The notes under the pieces were generated by a model. It was not told the origin of the DNA. It was given only the letters and a program-made list of their open reading frames with translations, and made no database searches. A stretch of 64,000 nucleotides of DNA from Microcystis aeruginosa Ma_SC_T_19800800_S464 (lineage in GTDB: Bacteria > Cyanobacteriota > Cyanobacteriia > Cyanobacteriales > Microcystaceae). Of the stretch, positions 36,714-44,519 are shown piece by piece (the stretch's first letter is position 1; every line of letters starts with the position of its first letter). The DNA is taken from contig SFBL01000034.1 of NCBI GenBank assembly GCA_007095785.1, positions 1 to 64,000 of the forward strand, in the 5' to 3' direction. A program made the translations under genes and the position numbers.

Positions 36714-37235
36714 ATGGCAAAACGTCGCAAAGGCAACCGCGAAAAAGAAAAAGAAACCACTTGGCAAGAGCGGGTCATCCAGATCCGCCGGGTTAGTAAA
36801 GTGGTTAAGGGTGGTAAAAAACTCAGCTTCCGGGCTATCGTCGTGGTCGGTAATGAAAACGGTCAGGTGGGAGTGGGAGTCGGCAAAGCAGGGGACGTTA
36901 TCGGGGCTGTCCGTAAAGGTGTGGCCGATGGCAAAAAACAACTAATTGAAGTCTCCTTAACTAAAGCTAGTTCTATCACCCACCTCACCCGGGGTGCTTC
37001 CGGTGGCGCTCAGGTGCTTATGCGTCCAGCTGCCCCAGGGACTGGGGTTATTGCTGGGGGTGCTGTCCGTACCGTTTTGGAATTAGCTGGGGTGAAAAAT
37101 ATCCTCGCTAAACAACTCGGTAGCGATAACCCCCTCAATAACGCCAGAGCCGCTGTTAACGCCCTGGAAACTCTCCGCACTTTCTCGGAAGTGGCCAAGG
37201 ATCGAGGCGTATCTGTAGAACATTTGTACACCTAA
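36714..37235 (+). CDS. rpsE: 30S ribosomal protein S5
   Basis: 173 residues. [26 protein letters not shown] and [22 protein letters not shown] mark S5, which takes part in translational accuracy. It starts 26 bp after rplR. Confidence 0.96.
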   Translation: MAKRRKGNREKEKETTWQERVIQIRRVSKVVKGGKKLSFRAIVVVGNENGQVGVGVGKAGDVIGAVRKGVADGKKQLIEVSLTKASSITHLTRGASGGAQVLMRPAAPGTGVIAGGAVRTVLELAGVKNILAKQLGSDNPLNNARAAVNALETLRTFSEVAKDRGVSVEHLYT

Positions 37236-37246
37236 AAAAAATCACC

Positions 37247-37690
37247 ATGAAACTCCACGAAATCGCCCCCCAACCGGGGTCCACTAAACGCCGTCGTCGT
37301 GTGGGACGGGGTGTCTCGGCCGGCCAGGGCGCTAGCTGCGGTCTGGGAATGCGCGGACAAAAATCTCGCTCTGGGACAGGGACTCGCCCCGGTTTTGAGG
37401 GGGGACAAATGCCCCTCTATCGTCGGGTGCCGAAATTAAAGCATTTTCCTTTGGTTAACCCCCGTCAATACACAATCGTTAATCTGAAAAAATTAGCTTC
37501 TTTACCCGCTAATACGGAAGTTACCTTAGAAAGTCTCCTAAAAGCTAACATTCTCACCAGTAACGACGGCCCTTTAAAAGTTCTGGGTGATGGTGAAATT
37601 ACCGTTCCCCTCAAGGTGAAGGCCGCCGCTTTTAGCAATAGTGCTAAAGAGAAAATTACCGCCGCTCAAGGGACTTGGGAAGAAATATAA
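37247..37690 (+). CDS. rplO: 50S ribosomal protein L15
   Basis: 147 residues. [21 protein letters not shown] and [19 protein letters not shown] identify L15. It is followed by a 249-bp gap with heptamer tracts (about 37745-37830) and no gene before secY. Confidence 0.96.
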   Translation: MKLHEIAPQPGSTKRRRRVGRGVSAGQGASCGLGMRGQKSRSGTGTRPGFEGGQMPLYRRVPKLKHFPLVNPRQYTIVNLKKLASLPANTEVTLESLLKANILTSNDGPLKVLGDGEITVPLKVKAAAFSNSAKEKITAAQGTWEEI

Positions 37691-37744
37691 ATTTCCCCAG
37701 GAGATTACAAGAAGCAGGCGGGGAACGGGCAGCAGCGAGTTTTT

Positions 37745-37830
37745 TGCTGTGTGCAGTAAACAGTAATCAGTGAACTGAAAACTCATATCTGATGACTGAT
37801 AACTGATCACTGATCACTGATAACTGAAGA
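37745..37830. repeat. Mixed heptamer tract between rplO and secY
   Basis: GCAGTAAACAGTAATCAGTGA followed by CTGATGA, CTGATAA and CTGATCA units, of the same class as elsewhere in the operon. Confidence 0.75.
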
Positions 37831-37939
37831 CTGGATTGCTATATCATAAGAAAGACAGGGGAAATCTTAAAAAAATCGAGAAAGTTTTTCCCCTCGATTA
37901 CTTTTTCCCATAAAAAAACTGCACTAGAGGTAACTGTTA

Positions 37940-39259
37940 ATGGTCGTCAGTCGTGATAAGGCTCCCACGGCACAGGAAACGTTTATGCAAATGGCACAAG
38001 CGGCCGGTTTACGCGGTCGCTTGTTGATTACATTGGGTTTACTGATTCTGCTCCGTTTTGGGATGTTTGTACCGATACCCGGTTTGGATCGGGCAAGATT
38101 AGCAGAAATTATTCAAGGTAACGCCGCTTTGGGAATCCTTGACCTGTTTACCGGGGGAGGATTATCGACGTTAGGGATTTTTGCCCTCGGCATTCTTCCC
38201 TATATCAACGCCTCAATTATCGTGCAACTGCTTACCGCTGCCCTTCCTTCTTTGGAAGATTTACAGAAAAATGAAGGAGAAGCAGGAAGGCGAAAAATTG
38301 CCCAAATTACCCGTTATATTGCCTTTGGTTGGGCAATTATTCAAAGTATCGGCATTACTCTCGGTTTATTGGTGGCTAACGGCGTTGTGGCCGGAACTTT
38401 ACCCTCGATCGCCGCTACGGTTCTCGCTTTAGTGGCCGGTTCTATGTTCGTGATGTGGATTTCGGAACTGATTACGGAACGCGGTCTGGGAAATGGAGCA
38501 TCTTTGCTGATTTTTGTCAACATTGTCGCTGTTTTACCAAAAACCCTCGGTGATACGATTACTTTTGCTCAACAGGGTGGCCGACAAGCGATCGCTCAAG
38601 TGGTGATTCTCTTGCTGGTTTTCTTGGTGATGATTATCGGCATTGTTTTTGTTCAGGAAGGAACCCGTCGGATTCCGATTGTTTCTGCCCGTCGTCAGGT
38701 GGGTCGTCGTCTCTATCGGGAAAGAACCAGTTATCTACCCCTACGACTCAATCAAGGGGGCGTGATGCCGATTATTTTCGCCTCGGCAGTGTTGGTCTTA
38801 CCTTTCCAATTGGTGCAAGCTTTACCCACGGATAACCCGGTCGGTCAGGTTTTAGTTCAGTTGGTTAATGCCCTGCGTCCCGATAGTTGGGGTTATGTGG
38901 CTTTTTATAGCTTACTAATTCTCGGTTTTAGTTTCTTCTACGCTTCCCTGATCGTTAACCCCAAGGATATGTCCCAAAACCTGAAAAAAATGGGAACCAG
39001 TATTCCGGGGATTCGTCCAGGGACCGCTACTACTAATTATCTGGAAGGGGTGCTGAATCGTCTCACCCTTTTGGGCGCTGTCTTTTTAAGTTTGGTGGCT
39101 ACGGTTCCGACTTTGGTAGAAAGCGCCACCGGTGTCACCACTTTTCGCGGTTTGGGGGCAACTTCCCTGTTAATTCTGGTGGGGGTGGCGATCGATACGG
39201 CGAAACAAATTCAAACCTATGTCATGTCTCAACGCTATGAGGACATGATTAAACGGTAG
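37940..39259 (+). CDS. secY: Protein translocase subunit SecY
   Basis: The 439-residue ten-segment membrane channel of the Sec pathway serves both plasma and thylakoid membranes. Start MVVSRDKAPTAQETFMQMAQ. LDLFTGGGLSTLGIFALGILPYINASIIVQ near 75 is the plug and second-segment region; NPKDMSQNLKK is the cytoplasmic loop. It precedes adk by 71 bp, the usual cyanobacterial order. Confidence 0.97.
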   Translation: MVVSRDKAPTAQETFMQMAQAAGLRGRLLITLGLLILLRFGMFVPIPGLDRARLAEIIQGNAALGILDLFTGGGLSTLGIFALGILPYINASIIVQLLTAALPSLEDLQKNEGEAGRRKIAQITRYIAFGWAIIQSIGITLGLLVANGVVAGTLPSIAATVLALVAGSMFVMWISELITERGLGNGASLLIFVNIVAVLPKTLGDTITFAQQGGRQAIAQVVILLLVFLVMIIGIVFVQEGTRRIPIVSARRQVGRRLYRERTSYLPLRLNQGGVMPIIFASAVLVLPFQLVQALPTDNPVGQVLVQLVNALRPDSWGYVAFYSLLILGFSFFYASLIVNPKDMSQNLKKMGTSIPGIRPGTATTNYLEGVLNRLTLLGAVFLSLVATVPTLVESATGVTTFRGLGATSLLILVGVAIDTAKQIQTYVMSQRYEDMIKR

Positions 39260-39330
39260 TTAGATAGTCAGCCAGTGACCTTTTAGCGGTTGATGGTTAT
39301 TTTTTCCCTTAAAACCCTATATTTAATCCC

Positions 39331-39897
39331 ATGAGCAAACGGATCGGTGTGATATTTTTGGGACCGCCCGGATCGGGAAAAGGGACCCAAGCGGCAAAAT
39401 TAGCGGAATCTCTGACGATTCCCCATATTTCTACGGGTGAAATTTTACGTCAAGCAATTACAGAGAAGACAGAACTTGGTCAGCAAGCACAAGCTTATGT
39501 GGAAAAGGGGGAATTAGTCCCCGATGAGTTGTTGTTAGGTTTAATTCAGGAACGTTTAAAACAGCCTGACAGTGCTAAGGGTTGGATTCTTGACGGTTTT
39601 CCACGCACGGTGGCACAGGCGAGCTTTTTAGACGCATTACTGGAAGAATTGGCTGATAGTTACACATTTGTGGTTAATTTGGCTGTACCGGATACGGTCT
39701 TGATTGAACGTCTCATGCAACGGGGTCGTCAAGATGATACTCAAGAAACGATCGCCCGTCGCCTACAGGTTTATATCGACCAAACTGCCCCCGTTTTAGA
39801 TTATTACGGTCAAAAAGGGACTCTTAACCAGATCGACGGTAATCAATCGATGGACGCAGTTACTGCCGCTTTAACAGCAGTTGTTACTACTGTTTAA
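39331..39897 (+). CDS. adk: Adenylate kinase
   Basis: The 188-residue enzyme equilibrates ATP + AMP with ADP. P-loop GPPGSGKGTQ is near 11; DGFPRT is near 88. The short lid (QRGRQDDTQE) lacks zinc cysteines, as in short-type AdK. In most cyanobacteria infA, rpmJ, rpsM, rpsK, rpoA and rplQ follow; here they do not, so the operon ends or was broken after adk. Confidence 0.96.
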   Translation: MSKRIGVIFLGPPGSGKGTQAAKLAESLTIPHISTGEILRQAITEKTELGQQAQAYVEKGELVPDELLLGLIQERLKQPDSAKGWILDGFPRTVAQASFLDALLEELADSYTFVVNLAVPDTVLIERLMQRGRQDDTQETIARRLQVYIDQTAPVLDYYGQKGTLNQIDGNQSMDAVTAALTAVVTTV

Positions 39898-39899
39898 AG

Positions 39900-39960
39900 T
39901 TATCCTCAGTCAGTAATCAGTGATCAGTAATCAGTAATCAGTTATCAGTAATCAGTCAGT
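39900..39960. repeat. AGTAATC/AGTGATC heptamer tract after adk
   Basis: Tandem units of CAGTAAT, CAGTGAT and CAGTTAT directly follow the adk stop and lead up to the 353-bp duplicated element. Confidence 0.75.
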
Positions 39961-40091
39961 AAAAATTACAACTTTTGATAAGTTTTTTATATCAAACAAG
40001 CGTTAATGGTTGAGAATATTTAAATTTACATTTCGCAATATTTATCTTTTCTTAAGAATTTATTGAAAATAATTATCATTTGTTTACGAGG

Positions 40092-40121
40092 TTGCAATAC
40101 TTCCAGCGATTATGGTATAAT
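40092..40121 (+). promoter_or_regulatory. Promoter inside the duplicated element, copy A
   Basis: TTGCAA (40092-40097) and TATAAT (40116-40121) are spaced 18 bp apart, and both are identical in copy B. A start at about 40127-40128 would place the small ORF 7-8 nt from the RNA 5' end, effectively leaderless. Confidence 0.6.
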
Positions 40122-40134
40122 TTCGCAGTATGAA

Positions 40135-40242
40135 ATGATGGGTTTCTCTGTGCTTTTGGGGGTTTTTAGTTGTCTGGTGATCCTGAAAACCCTTGTTAAA
40201 TCTACACTCACCTATTCAGCAACAGCAATAAATGGCGGTTAA
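40135..40242 (+). CDS. Candidate 35-residue membrane peptide, copy A
   Basis: ATGATG starts a 35-codon ORF ending TAA. Residues 4-20 (FSVLLGVFSCLVILKTL) are hydrophobic and could span a membrane; the tail is Ser/Thr-rich. The identical-length ORF in copy B differs at 8 residues, with 2 silent changes, and only one change falls within the hydrophobic stretch. No Shine-Dalgarno site is seen. The 8:2 ratio is near neutral, so coding status is unproven. It could also be an RNA gene. Not recognised in any known family. Confidence 0.35.
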   Translation: MMGFSVLLGVFSCLVILKTLVKSTLTYSATAINGG

Positions 40243-40360
40243 AGAGCCTTTTTTAGGCCAACCCGTTGATCAATTAATTGTGTAGTTTTGTTGCAAAGAG
40301 AAAGTTTTTTTGACAAAAAGAACAGAATATGCTGCGAGTCCATCTATTTTGAGTCTGATC

Positions 40361-40419
40361 GCAGTTATCTTAATGGTGAGGTACAAAGTTTTTGTTTTGA
40401 GGAGTCAGGAGTCAGTCCT
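40361..40419. repeat. Dispersed intergenic repeat (GCAGTTATCTTAATGG family)
   Basis: gcagttatcttaatggtgag, then a T-rich stretch and gaggagtcaggagtcagtcc. It is related to 22458-22513 and to the reverse copy at 6047-6097. Confidence 0.6.
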
Positions 40420-40656
40420 GATGAAAAAATTTTCACCACCAGAGATGAAAATATTCTGATTGACGAATTTGCGTTATTTCAGCTTCTATTTTCAAGTCAG
40501 GAGATTATTTTTATTTATTCTCCCCACACCCTACACCCCACACCCCACACCAAGAGATTCTTGGGGACGAACCTAGCTAAAAATACCCCCACGCAATCGG
40601 TCAACCCGATTACGTTAAAATCAAAAGCAGGATACTGTGTATGACGGAAAAACTCG

Positions 40657-41343
40657 ATGAACTCAGTGATTAAAGCGGTACAAACTGCCTATTATGGGGA
40701 TGCAGCCTATCGGACACCACCACCGGACTTGGAATCTCTCCTGCTCAAAGAGAGAATTGTCTATCTGGGGTTGCCCTTATTTTCCTCCGATGATGTCAAG
40801 CGCAATGTCGGGGTGGACGTGACGGAATTAATTATCGCTCAACTGCTCTACCTGCAATTTGACGATCCCGAAAAACCGATTTTCTTCTATATCAACTCTA
40901 CCGGCACATCCTGGTACACGGGGGACGCGATCGGTTACGAAACCGAAGCTTTCGCCATCTGTGACACCCTCAACTACATTAAACCTCCCGTTCATACTAT
41001 CTGTATCGGACAGGCCATGGGAACTGCAGCGATGATTCTTTCTGCGGGAACCAAGGGTTTTCGCGCCTCCTTACCCCACGCTACCATTGTTCTCAACCAA
41101 AATCGCACTGGGGCCCAAGGACAAGCCACCGATATCCAGATTCGCGCCAAGGAGGTAATCGCCAACAAACAGACGATGTTAGAGATTTTCTCGAAAAATA
41201 CGGGGCAAACCACCGAAAAACTGGCGAAAGATATGGATCGCACCTTCTATCTCACCCCACAACAGGCGAAAGACTACGGATTAATCGATCGCGTTCTCGA
41301 AAGTCGCAAGGAACTACCGAAACCCCTCGCCCAAGTTAGTTAA
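40657..41343 (+). CDS. clpR: ClpR, inactive ClpP-like subunit of the Clp protease
   Basis: 228 residues with the ClpP fold. Compared with ClpP3 next door the nucleophile position reads Gly (CIGQAMG, about 122) and the His position reads Asn (IVLNQN, about 147). The protein is therefore proteolytically inactive. In cyanobacteria ClpR forms a mixed ring with ClpP3, which works with ClpC and is essential. Start MNSVIKAVQTAYYG. clpP3 follows after 35 bp in the same operon. Confidence 0.92.
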   Translation: MNSVIKAVQTAYYGDAAYRTPPPDLESLLLKERIVYLGLPLFSSDDVKRNVGVDVTELIIAQLLYLQFDDPEKPIFFYINSTGTSWYTGDAIGYETEAFAICDTLNYIKPPVHTICIGQAMGTAAMILSAGTKGFRASLPHATIVLNQNRTGAQGQATDIQIRAKEVIANKQTMLEIFSKNTGQTTEKLAKDMDRTFYLTPQQAKDYGLIDRVLESRKELPKPLAQVS

Positions 41344-41378
41344 GATTTATTACGAATTAGCAGGAGTTGTTACCAATT

Positions 41379-41978
41379 ATGCCTATCGGTGTGCCAAAAG
41401 TTCCCTACCGTCTGCCTGGTAGCCAATACGAACAGTGGATTAGCATTTACAGCCGTCTTTCGGTGGAACGCATTCTTTTTTTGGGGCAGGAAGTCACCGA
41501 CGGGTTAGCCAATGCCCTTGTGGCCCAAATGCTTTATCTCGACTCGGAAGACCCCACTAAACCCATCTATCTCTATATCAACTCGCCGGGGGGTTCCGTT
41601 ACCGCCGGTATGGCCATCTACGACACCATGCAGTACATCAAAGCGGAAGTGGTGACTATCTGTGTGGGATTAGCGGCCTCTATGGGGGCATTTTTACTGG
41701 CTTCTGGTAGTCCGGGTAAGCGTCTCGCTCTTCCCCACGCGCGGATTATGATTCACCAACCCATGGGGGGAACCGGGCGCCGGCAAGCGACGGATATCGA
41801 CATTGAAGCTAAGGAAATCCTGCGTATTCGCCAGCAATTAAACGAAATTATGGCTAATCGCACCGGACAAACCATCGAACGCATCGAAAAGGACACTGAC
41901 CGCGATTATTTCCTCTCCGCCGAGGAAGCCGTCGCCTACGGTTTAATTGATAAAGTGGTGGAGGGAAGACCGGCTTAA
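41379..41978 (+). CDS. clpP3: ATP-dependent Clp protease proteolytic subunit ClpP3
   Basis: 199 residues starting [14 protein letters not shown] at the ATG, with CAGGAG 12 bp upstream; an in-frame TTG at 41367 directly touches that site and is rejected. The catalytic triad is intact: Ser in GLAASMGAF (about 101), His in RIMIHQP (about 126), Asp in [10 protein letters not shown] (about 172). It forms the active partner of ClpR in the ClpP3/R ring. Confidence 0.93.
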   Translation: MPIGVPKVPYRLPGSQYEQWISIYSRLSVERILFLGQEVTDGLANALVAQMLYLDSEDPTKPIYLYINSPGGSVTAGMAIYDTMQYIKAEVVTICVGLAASMGAFLLASGSPGKRLALPHARIMIHQPMGGTGRRQATDIDIEAKEILRIRQQLNEIMANRTGQTIERIEKDTDRDYFLSAEEAVAYGLIDKVVEGRPA

Positions 41979-42035
41979 GTCAGTCAGAGGTTAGAACAGG
42001 CGAGAAACCTGTTCTAACTGCCAAATTTCCGATAA

Positions 42036-42716
42036 TTAGATAGTCAACAGCTTATTACTTTCGATCGCCCATTGGGTCAATTCCGTGCGATTATGAAGAC
42101 CGGTTTTATGAAGCATATTCGACACATGACTTTCGATTGTCCGTTGACTAACATTGAGTTTTGCGGCGATTTCCCGATTAGCCAGTCCCTGGGCGACCAA
42201 TTGTACTACTTTTAACTCCGTTGGGGTTAATTCCACATTACCCGGAACCTGAACAGGGGTGACATACTGGGAATGGATGCGGGTGATGCGTTTCGGCAAC
42301 CGGCCCGCTTGTTTGAGGGAAGACTCCACCAGGGCCACTAATTCTTCCGGTTCAAAGGGTTTAACCATATAAAAATCGGCCCCGGCGGTTAAACCTGTCA
42401 CCTTGTCCTGACTTTGATCCTTAGGGGAGAGAAAAATCACGGGAAGACCACTAAAACGACTGTCCTGACGAATTTTTTCGACGAAGGCATAACCGTCCAT
42501 TTCCGGCATGATCAGATCACAGATAATCATATCGGGTATTTCCCCTGCTTTGGCCGCATTTGCCCCGCGTTCGAGGATTGCTAGGGCTTCCCGACCGTTT
42601 TCTGCGGTTGTCACCCTATAACCACGAAACTCTAGATAATCCTTCACCAAAAGTATTAAATTTGGGTCATCGTCGATTAATAAAAGTTGTTTGTTGTCTT
42701 TGTTGGTCTCTTTCAT
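42036..42716 (-). CDS. rre1: NarL/FixJ-type response regulator, Rre1-like
   Basis: 226 residues: a receiver domain (QLLLIDDDPNLILLVKDYLE, phospho-acceptor Asp in MIICDLIMPEMDG, Lys in FYMVKPF) and a LuxR-type HTH (LTPTELKVVQLVAQGLANREIAAKLNVSQRTIESH). The receiver and HTH match the Rre1/Ycf29 regulator that works with Hik2/Hik34 in salt, heat and redox control. The start at 42716 is preferred over 42779, whose first 21 residues are unlike the family and have no ribosome site. It is convergent with clpP3. Confidence 0.75.
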   Translation of the reverse strand: MKETNKDNKQLLLIDDDPNLILLVKDYLEFRGYRVTTAENGREALAILERGANAAKAGEIPDMIICDLIMPEMDGYAFVEKIRQDSRFSGLPVIFLSPKDQSQDKVTGLTAGADFYMVKPFEPEELVALVESSLKQAGRLPKRITRIHSQYVTPVQVPGNVELTPTELKVVQLVAQGLANREIAAKLNVSQRTIESHVSNMLHKTGLHNRTELTQWAIESNKLLTI

Positions 42717-42816
42717 CGCTATTTTCCGGGCTGCAGGGTTGGGGGAATGGAGACGGACAAAGGATCGACAGGCACTCATGCAACAGGTAGTTAGATATGT
42801 GTAGTTAATTAGGGTT

Positions 42817-43272
42817 TCAGCTAGTTTTAACCCTGTTTTCCTCTATTGTTTCGGTTTCTTCTCTGGAACAGTTCAGGGAAATTGCCGGTAAATCGTGGCA
42901 AAGGAAAGCATATTCAGTGACGATTTGATTACCGATTAGGTGTTCTTGGATAATTCTTTCGATCGCTTCCTTGTTGACCCTTCCATACCAGACTCCTTCC
43001 GGGTACACTAATAAAATCGGGCCTTGGCTGCAAACCCGCAAACAGTTGGCTTTAGTGCGAAAAATACAGCCCGGACGGTCCGCGCTGGGGCGATCGAGTT
43101 CTAATTCACTTAACCGCTTCTTTAAATAATCCCACACTTCTAACCCTTCTTCCTTGTCACAACATTTTGGCTTAGTCTGATCGCAGCAGAGAAATAGATG
43201 ACGCTGGATCTGGGCCAATCCCAACTTAGCCGCATTTTCCCCCAAGATATCTCTGGTGTCTGTTTCTTCCAT
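42817..43272 (-). CDS. (2Fe-2S) ferredoxin domain protein, thioredoxin-like
   Basis: 151 residues. Residues about 22-120 match the thioredoxin-like [2Fe-2S] ferredoxin fold: HLFLCCDQTKPKCC supplies the first cysteines and CLRVCSQGPILLVYPEGVWYG the second pair. Such proteins are widely conserved in cyanobacteria as soluble electron carriers, sometimes fused to NuoE-like parts. The redox partner is unknown. It is followed 55 bp upstream by the CAAD gene in the same direction. Confidence 0.85.
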   Translation of the reverse strand: MEETDTRDILGENAAKLGLAQIQRHLFLCCDQTKPKCCDKEEGLEVWDYLKKRLSELELDRPSADRPGCIFRTKANCLRVCSQGPILLVYPEGVWYGRVNKEAIERIIQEHLIGNQIVTEYAFLCHDLPAISLNCSREETETIEENRVKTS

Positions 43273-43327
43273 AAATTTTTTTTATCAACTAAACTCTTGA
43301 CATTGAACAGCAAATGTGCATAGCCGA

Positions 43328-43636
43328 CTAAACTTTCGGTTTGAGGATGTAACGATAGATGAGATAAAAGATAGCGGCGAGGATTAAAGCGCTTAAAACT
43401 GCGCTGACTAGGCGTAAAATCGCCGTTAAAATCGAAAAAGTCACAAAAACCCCCGCCACTGCCACAACTACCTGTGCTGGTGTGGACAGGCTGCCGTACC
43501 AAGTTTTCACTTTTTCGAGGGTGGCAGCGAAACTAACCCGGGTATCAACGGGGGAAAAATCGTCGGTTTCGATTTCCACTTCCACTTCCTCTGGGGTATA
43601 TTTAGTATCGAACGGTTCGGGAGACTGCATAAACAC
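43328..43636 (-). CDS. CAAD-domain membrane protein
   Basis: 102 residues. The acidic N-terminal tail (PEEVEVEIETDDFSP) is followed by a CAAD-like segment with two membrane helices (about 55-75 and 78-97). The same domain anchors some cyanobacterial aminoacyl-tRNA synthetases to thylakoids and is related to plant CURT1 proteins. A role in membrane curvature is possible. It stands alone. Confidence 0.75.
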   Translation of the reverse strand: MFMQSPEPFDTKYTPEEVEVEIETDDFSPVDTRVSFAATLEKVKTWYGSLSTPAQVVVAVAGVFVTFSILTAILRLVSAVLSALILAAIFYLIYRYILKPKV

Positions 43637-43712
43637 TCAAGCTACTTAACACTTCATCCCTATTTTATCGGTGATTGGGGTTGATAGGGGTTGGGGCAAA
43701 ATTAATGTAACA

Positions 43713-44147
43713 ATGAGTTTATCAACAGCTAAACGACTGGAATCTATGAGCCTATCGACTCCCACCGTTACCGCCATCAATTATCCTGATGCTACCATCA
43801 CCAGGGCCGAACGCGCCCTCTGTTGTTCTCCTTTCCGTCTCACCCTATTCGCCGCTATGCTGGAGCAAAGTGTATCACTTTTAAGCATTCCTGGTGCTGG
43901 GGGTTTAGAAAAAGGTTATACTTCCAGACTGCTGACGGAAGCAGCAGCGGAAAGCTATCTTCTCTGGTTGATTAAAGTGGGAATTTTGCGGCGCGAAGTA
44001 GATGGACAGGGGATAACCGATAGTTTTCGTCTCACTCCTCTGGGGAGGAAATTAATAGAAAAATGGCAACCCCAAGGGGACTTTTTCCCTCAACCCACTT
44101 TCTGGCAAAGATTTTTCAATACTCTGCAACGTTGGTTTTCTTTTTAA
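43713..44147 (+). CDS. Npun_F0494-type conserved cyanobacterial protein
   Basis: 144 residues from the ATG at 43713; an ATG at 43746 (MSLSTPTVTA) is equally possible, and the GTG at 43671 is unlikely. The core ITRAERALCCSPFRLTLFAAM and the winged-helix-like end SYLLWLIKVGILRREVDGQG..FRLTPLGRKL suggest a DNA-binding-type fold, but no function is established. The family is restricted to cyanobacteria. The gap 44148-44519 that follows has low-complexity G/C runs and heptamers only. Confidence 0.7.
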   Translation: MSLSTAKRLESMSLSTPTVTAINYPDATITRAERALCCSPFRLTLFAAMLEQSVSLLSIPGAGGLEKGYTSRLLTEAAAESYLLWLIKVGILRREVDGQGITDSFRLTPLGRKLIEKWQPQGDFFPQPTFWQRFFNTLQRWFSF

Positions 44148-44438
44148 GCAAGAGGCAACAGGCAACCCCCCCAACCCCCCCGACATCGGGGGGGCAAGGG
44201 TAGGGCTATTTCATTCTCCATCTTAAAACAAGAAGTCAGAGAGGCAGAAGGCAGGAGGCAGGAGGGAGTTTTTTCAAGAGAGAAAATCATTATTATTAAA
44301 AAAAAGCCTCCCCCCCTCTCCCCACACCCAACACACTCCCTACCCTTCCTAATTTTCAGCCGACTTTGAAAACGCCCTGAGGGCAAGGGGGGGTTAAAAG
44401 AAAGAATCTGGCAATACAAATGTAGATTCGGTCATTGT

Positions 44439-44498
44439 TATCAGCTATCAACTGATTACTGTTAACTGATTACTGATTACTGATTACTGATTACTGAA
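44439..44498. repeat. GATTACT heptamer tract upstream of cobQ
   Basis: Tandem ACTGATT/ACTGTTA units lie about 20 bp before the cobQ start. Same 7-bp period as in other gaps. Confidence 0.8.
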
Positions 44499-44519
44499 AA
44501 TGCTCAATAAAAAAACTAG

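Larger units (their letters stand above)
39982..40334 (+). repeat. 353-bp duplicated element, copy A (upstream of clpR)
   Basis: The whole interval recurs in inverted orientation at 62231-62583 with the same length and about 90% identity; it starts gttttttatatcaaacaagc and ends acagaatatgctg. It holds a sigma70-like promoter and a 35-codon ORF (listed separately). The left part is AT-rich; the right part has CAATTAATTG, a 10-bp palindrome. Neither end has clear terminal inverted repeats. It lies 322 bp before clpR. The remaining 40335-40656 gap holds a dispersed repeat (40361-40419) and a C/A-rich tract. Confidence 0.9.

Noticed and set aside
40288-40644. 118-codon frame between the 353-bp element and clpR
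   Set aside because: It crosses the element border, a dispersed repeat and a C/A-rich tract; no protein-like pattern.
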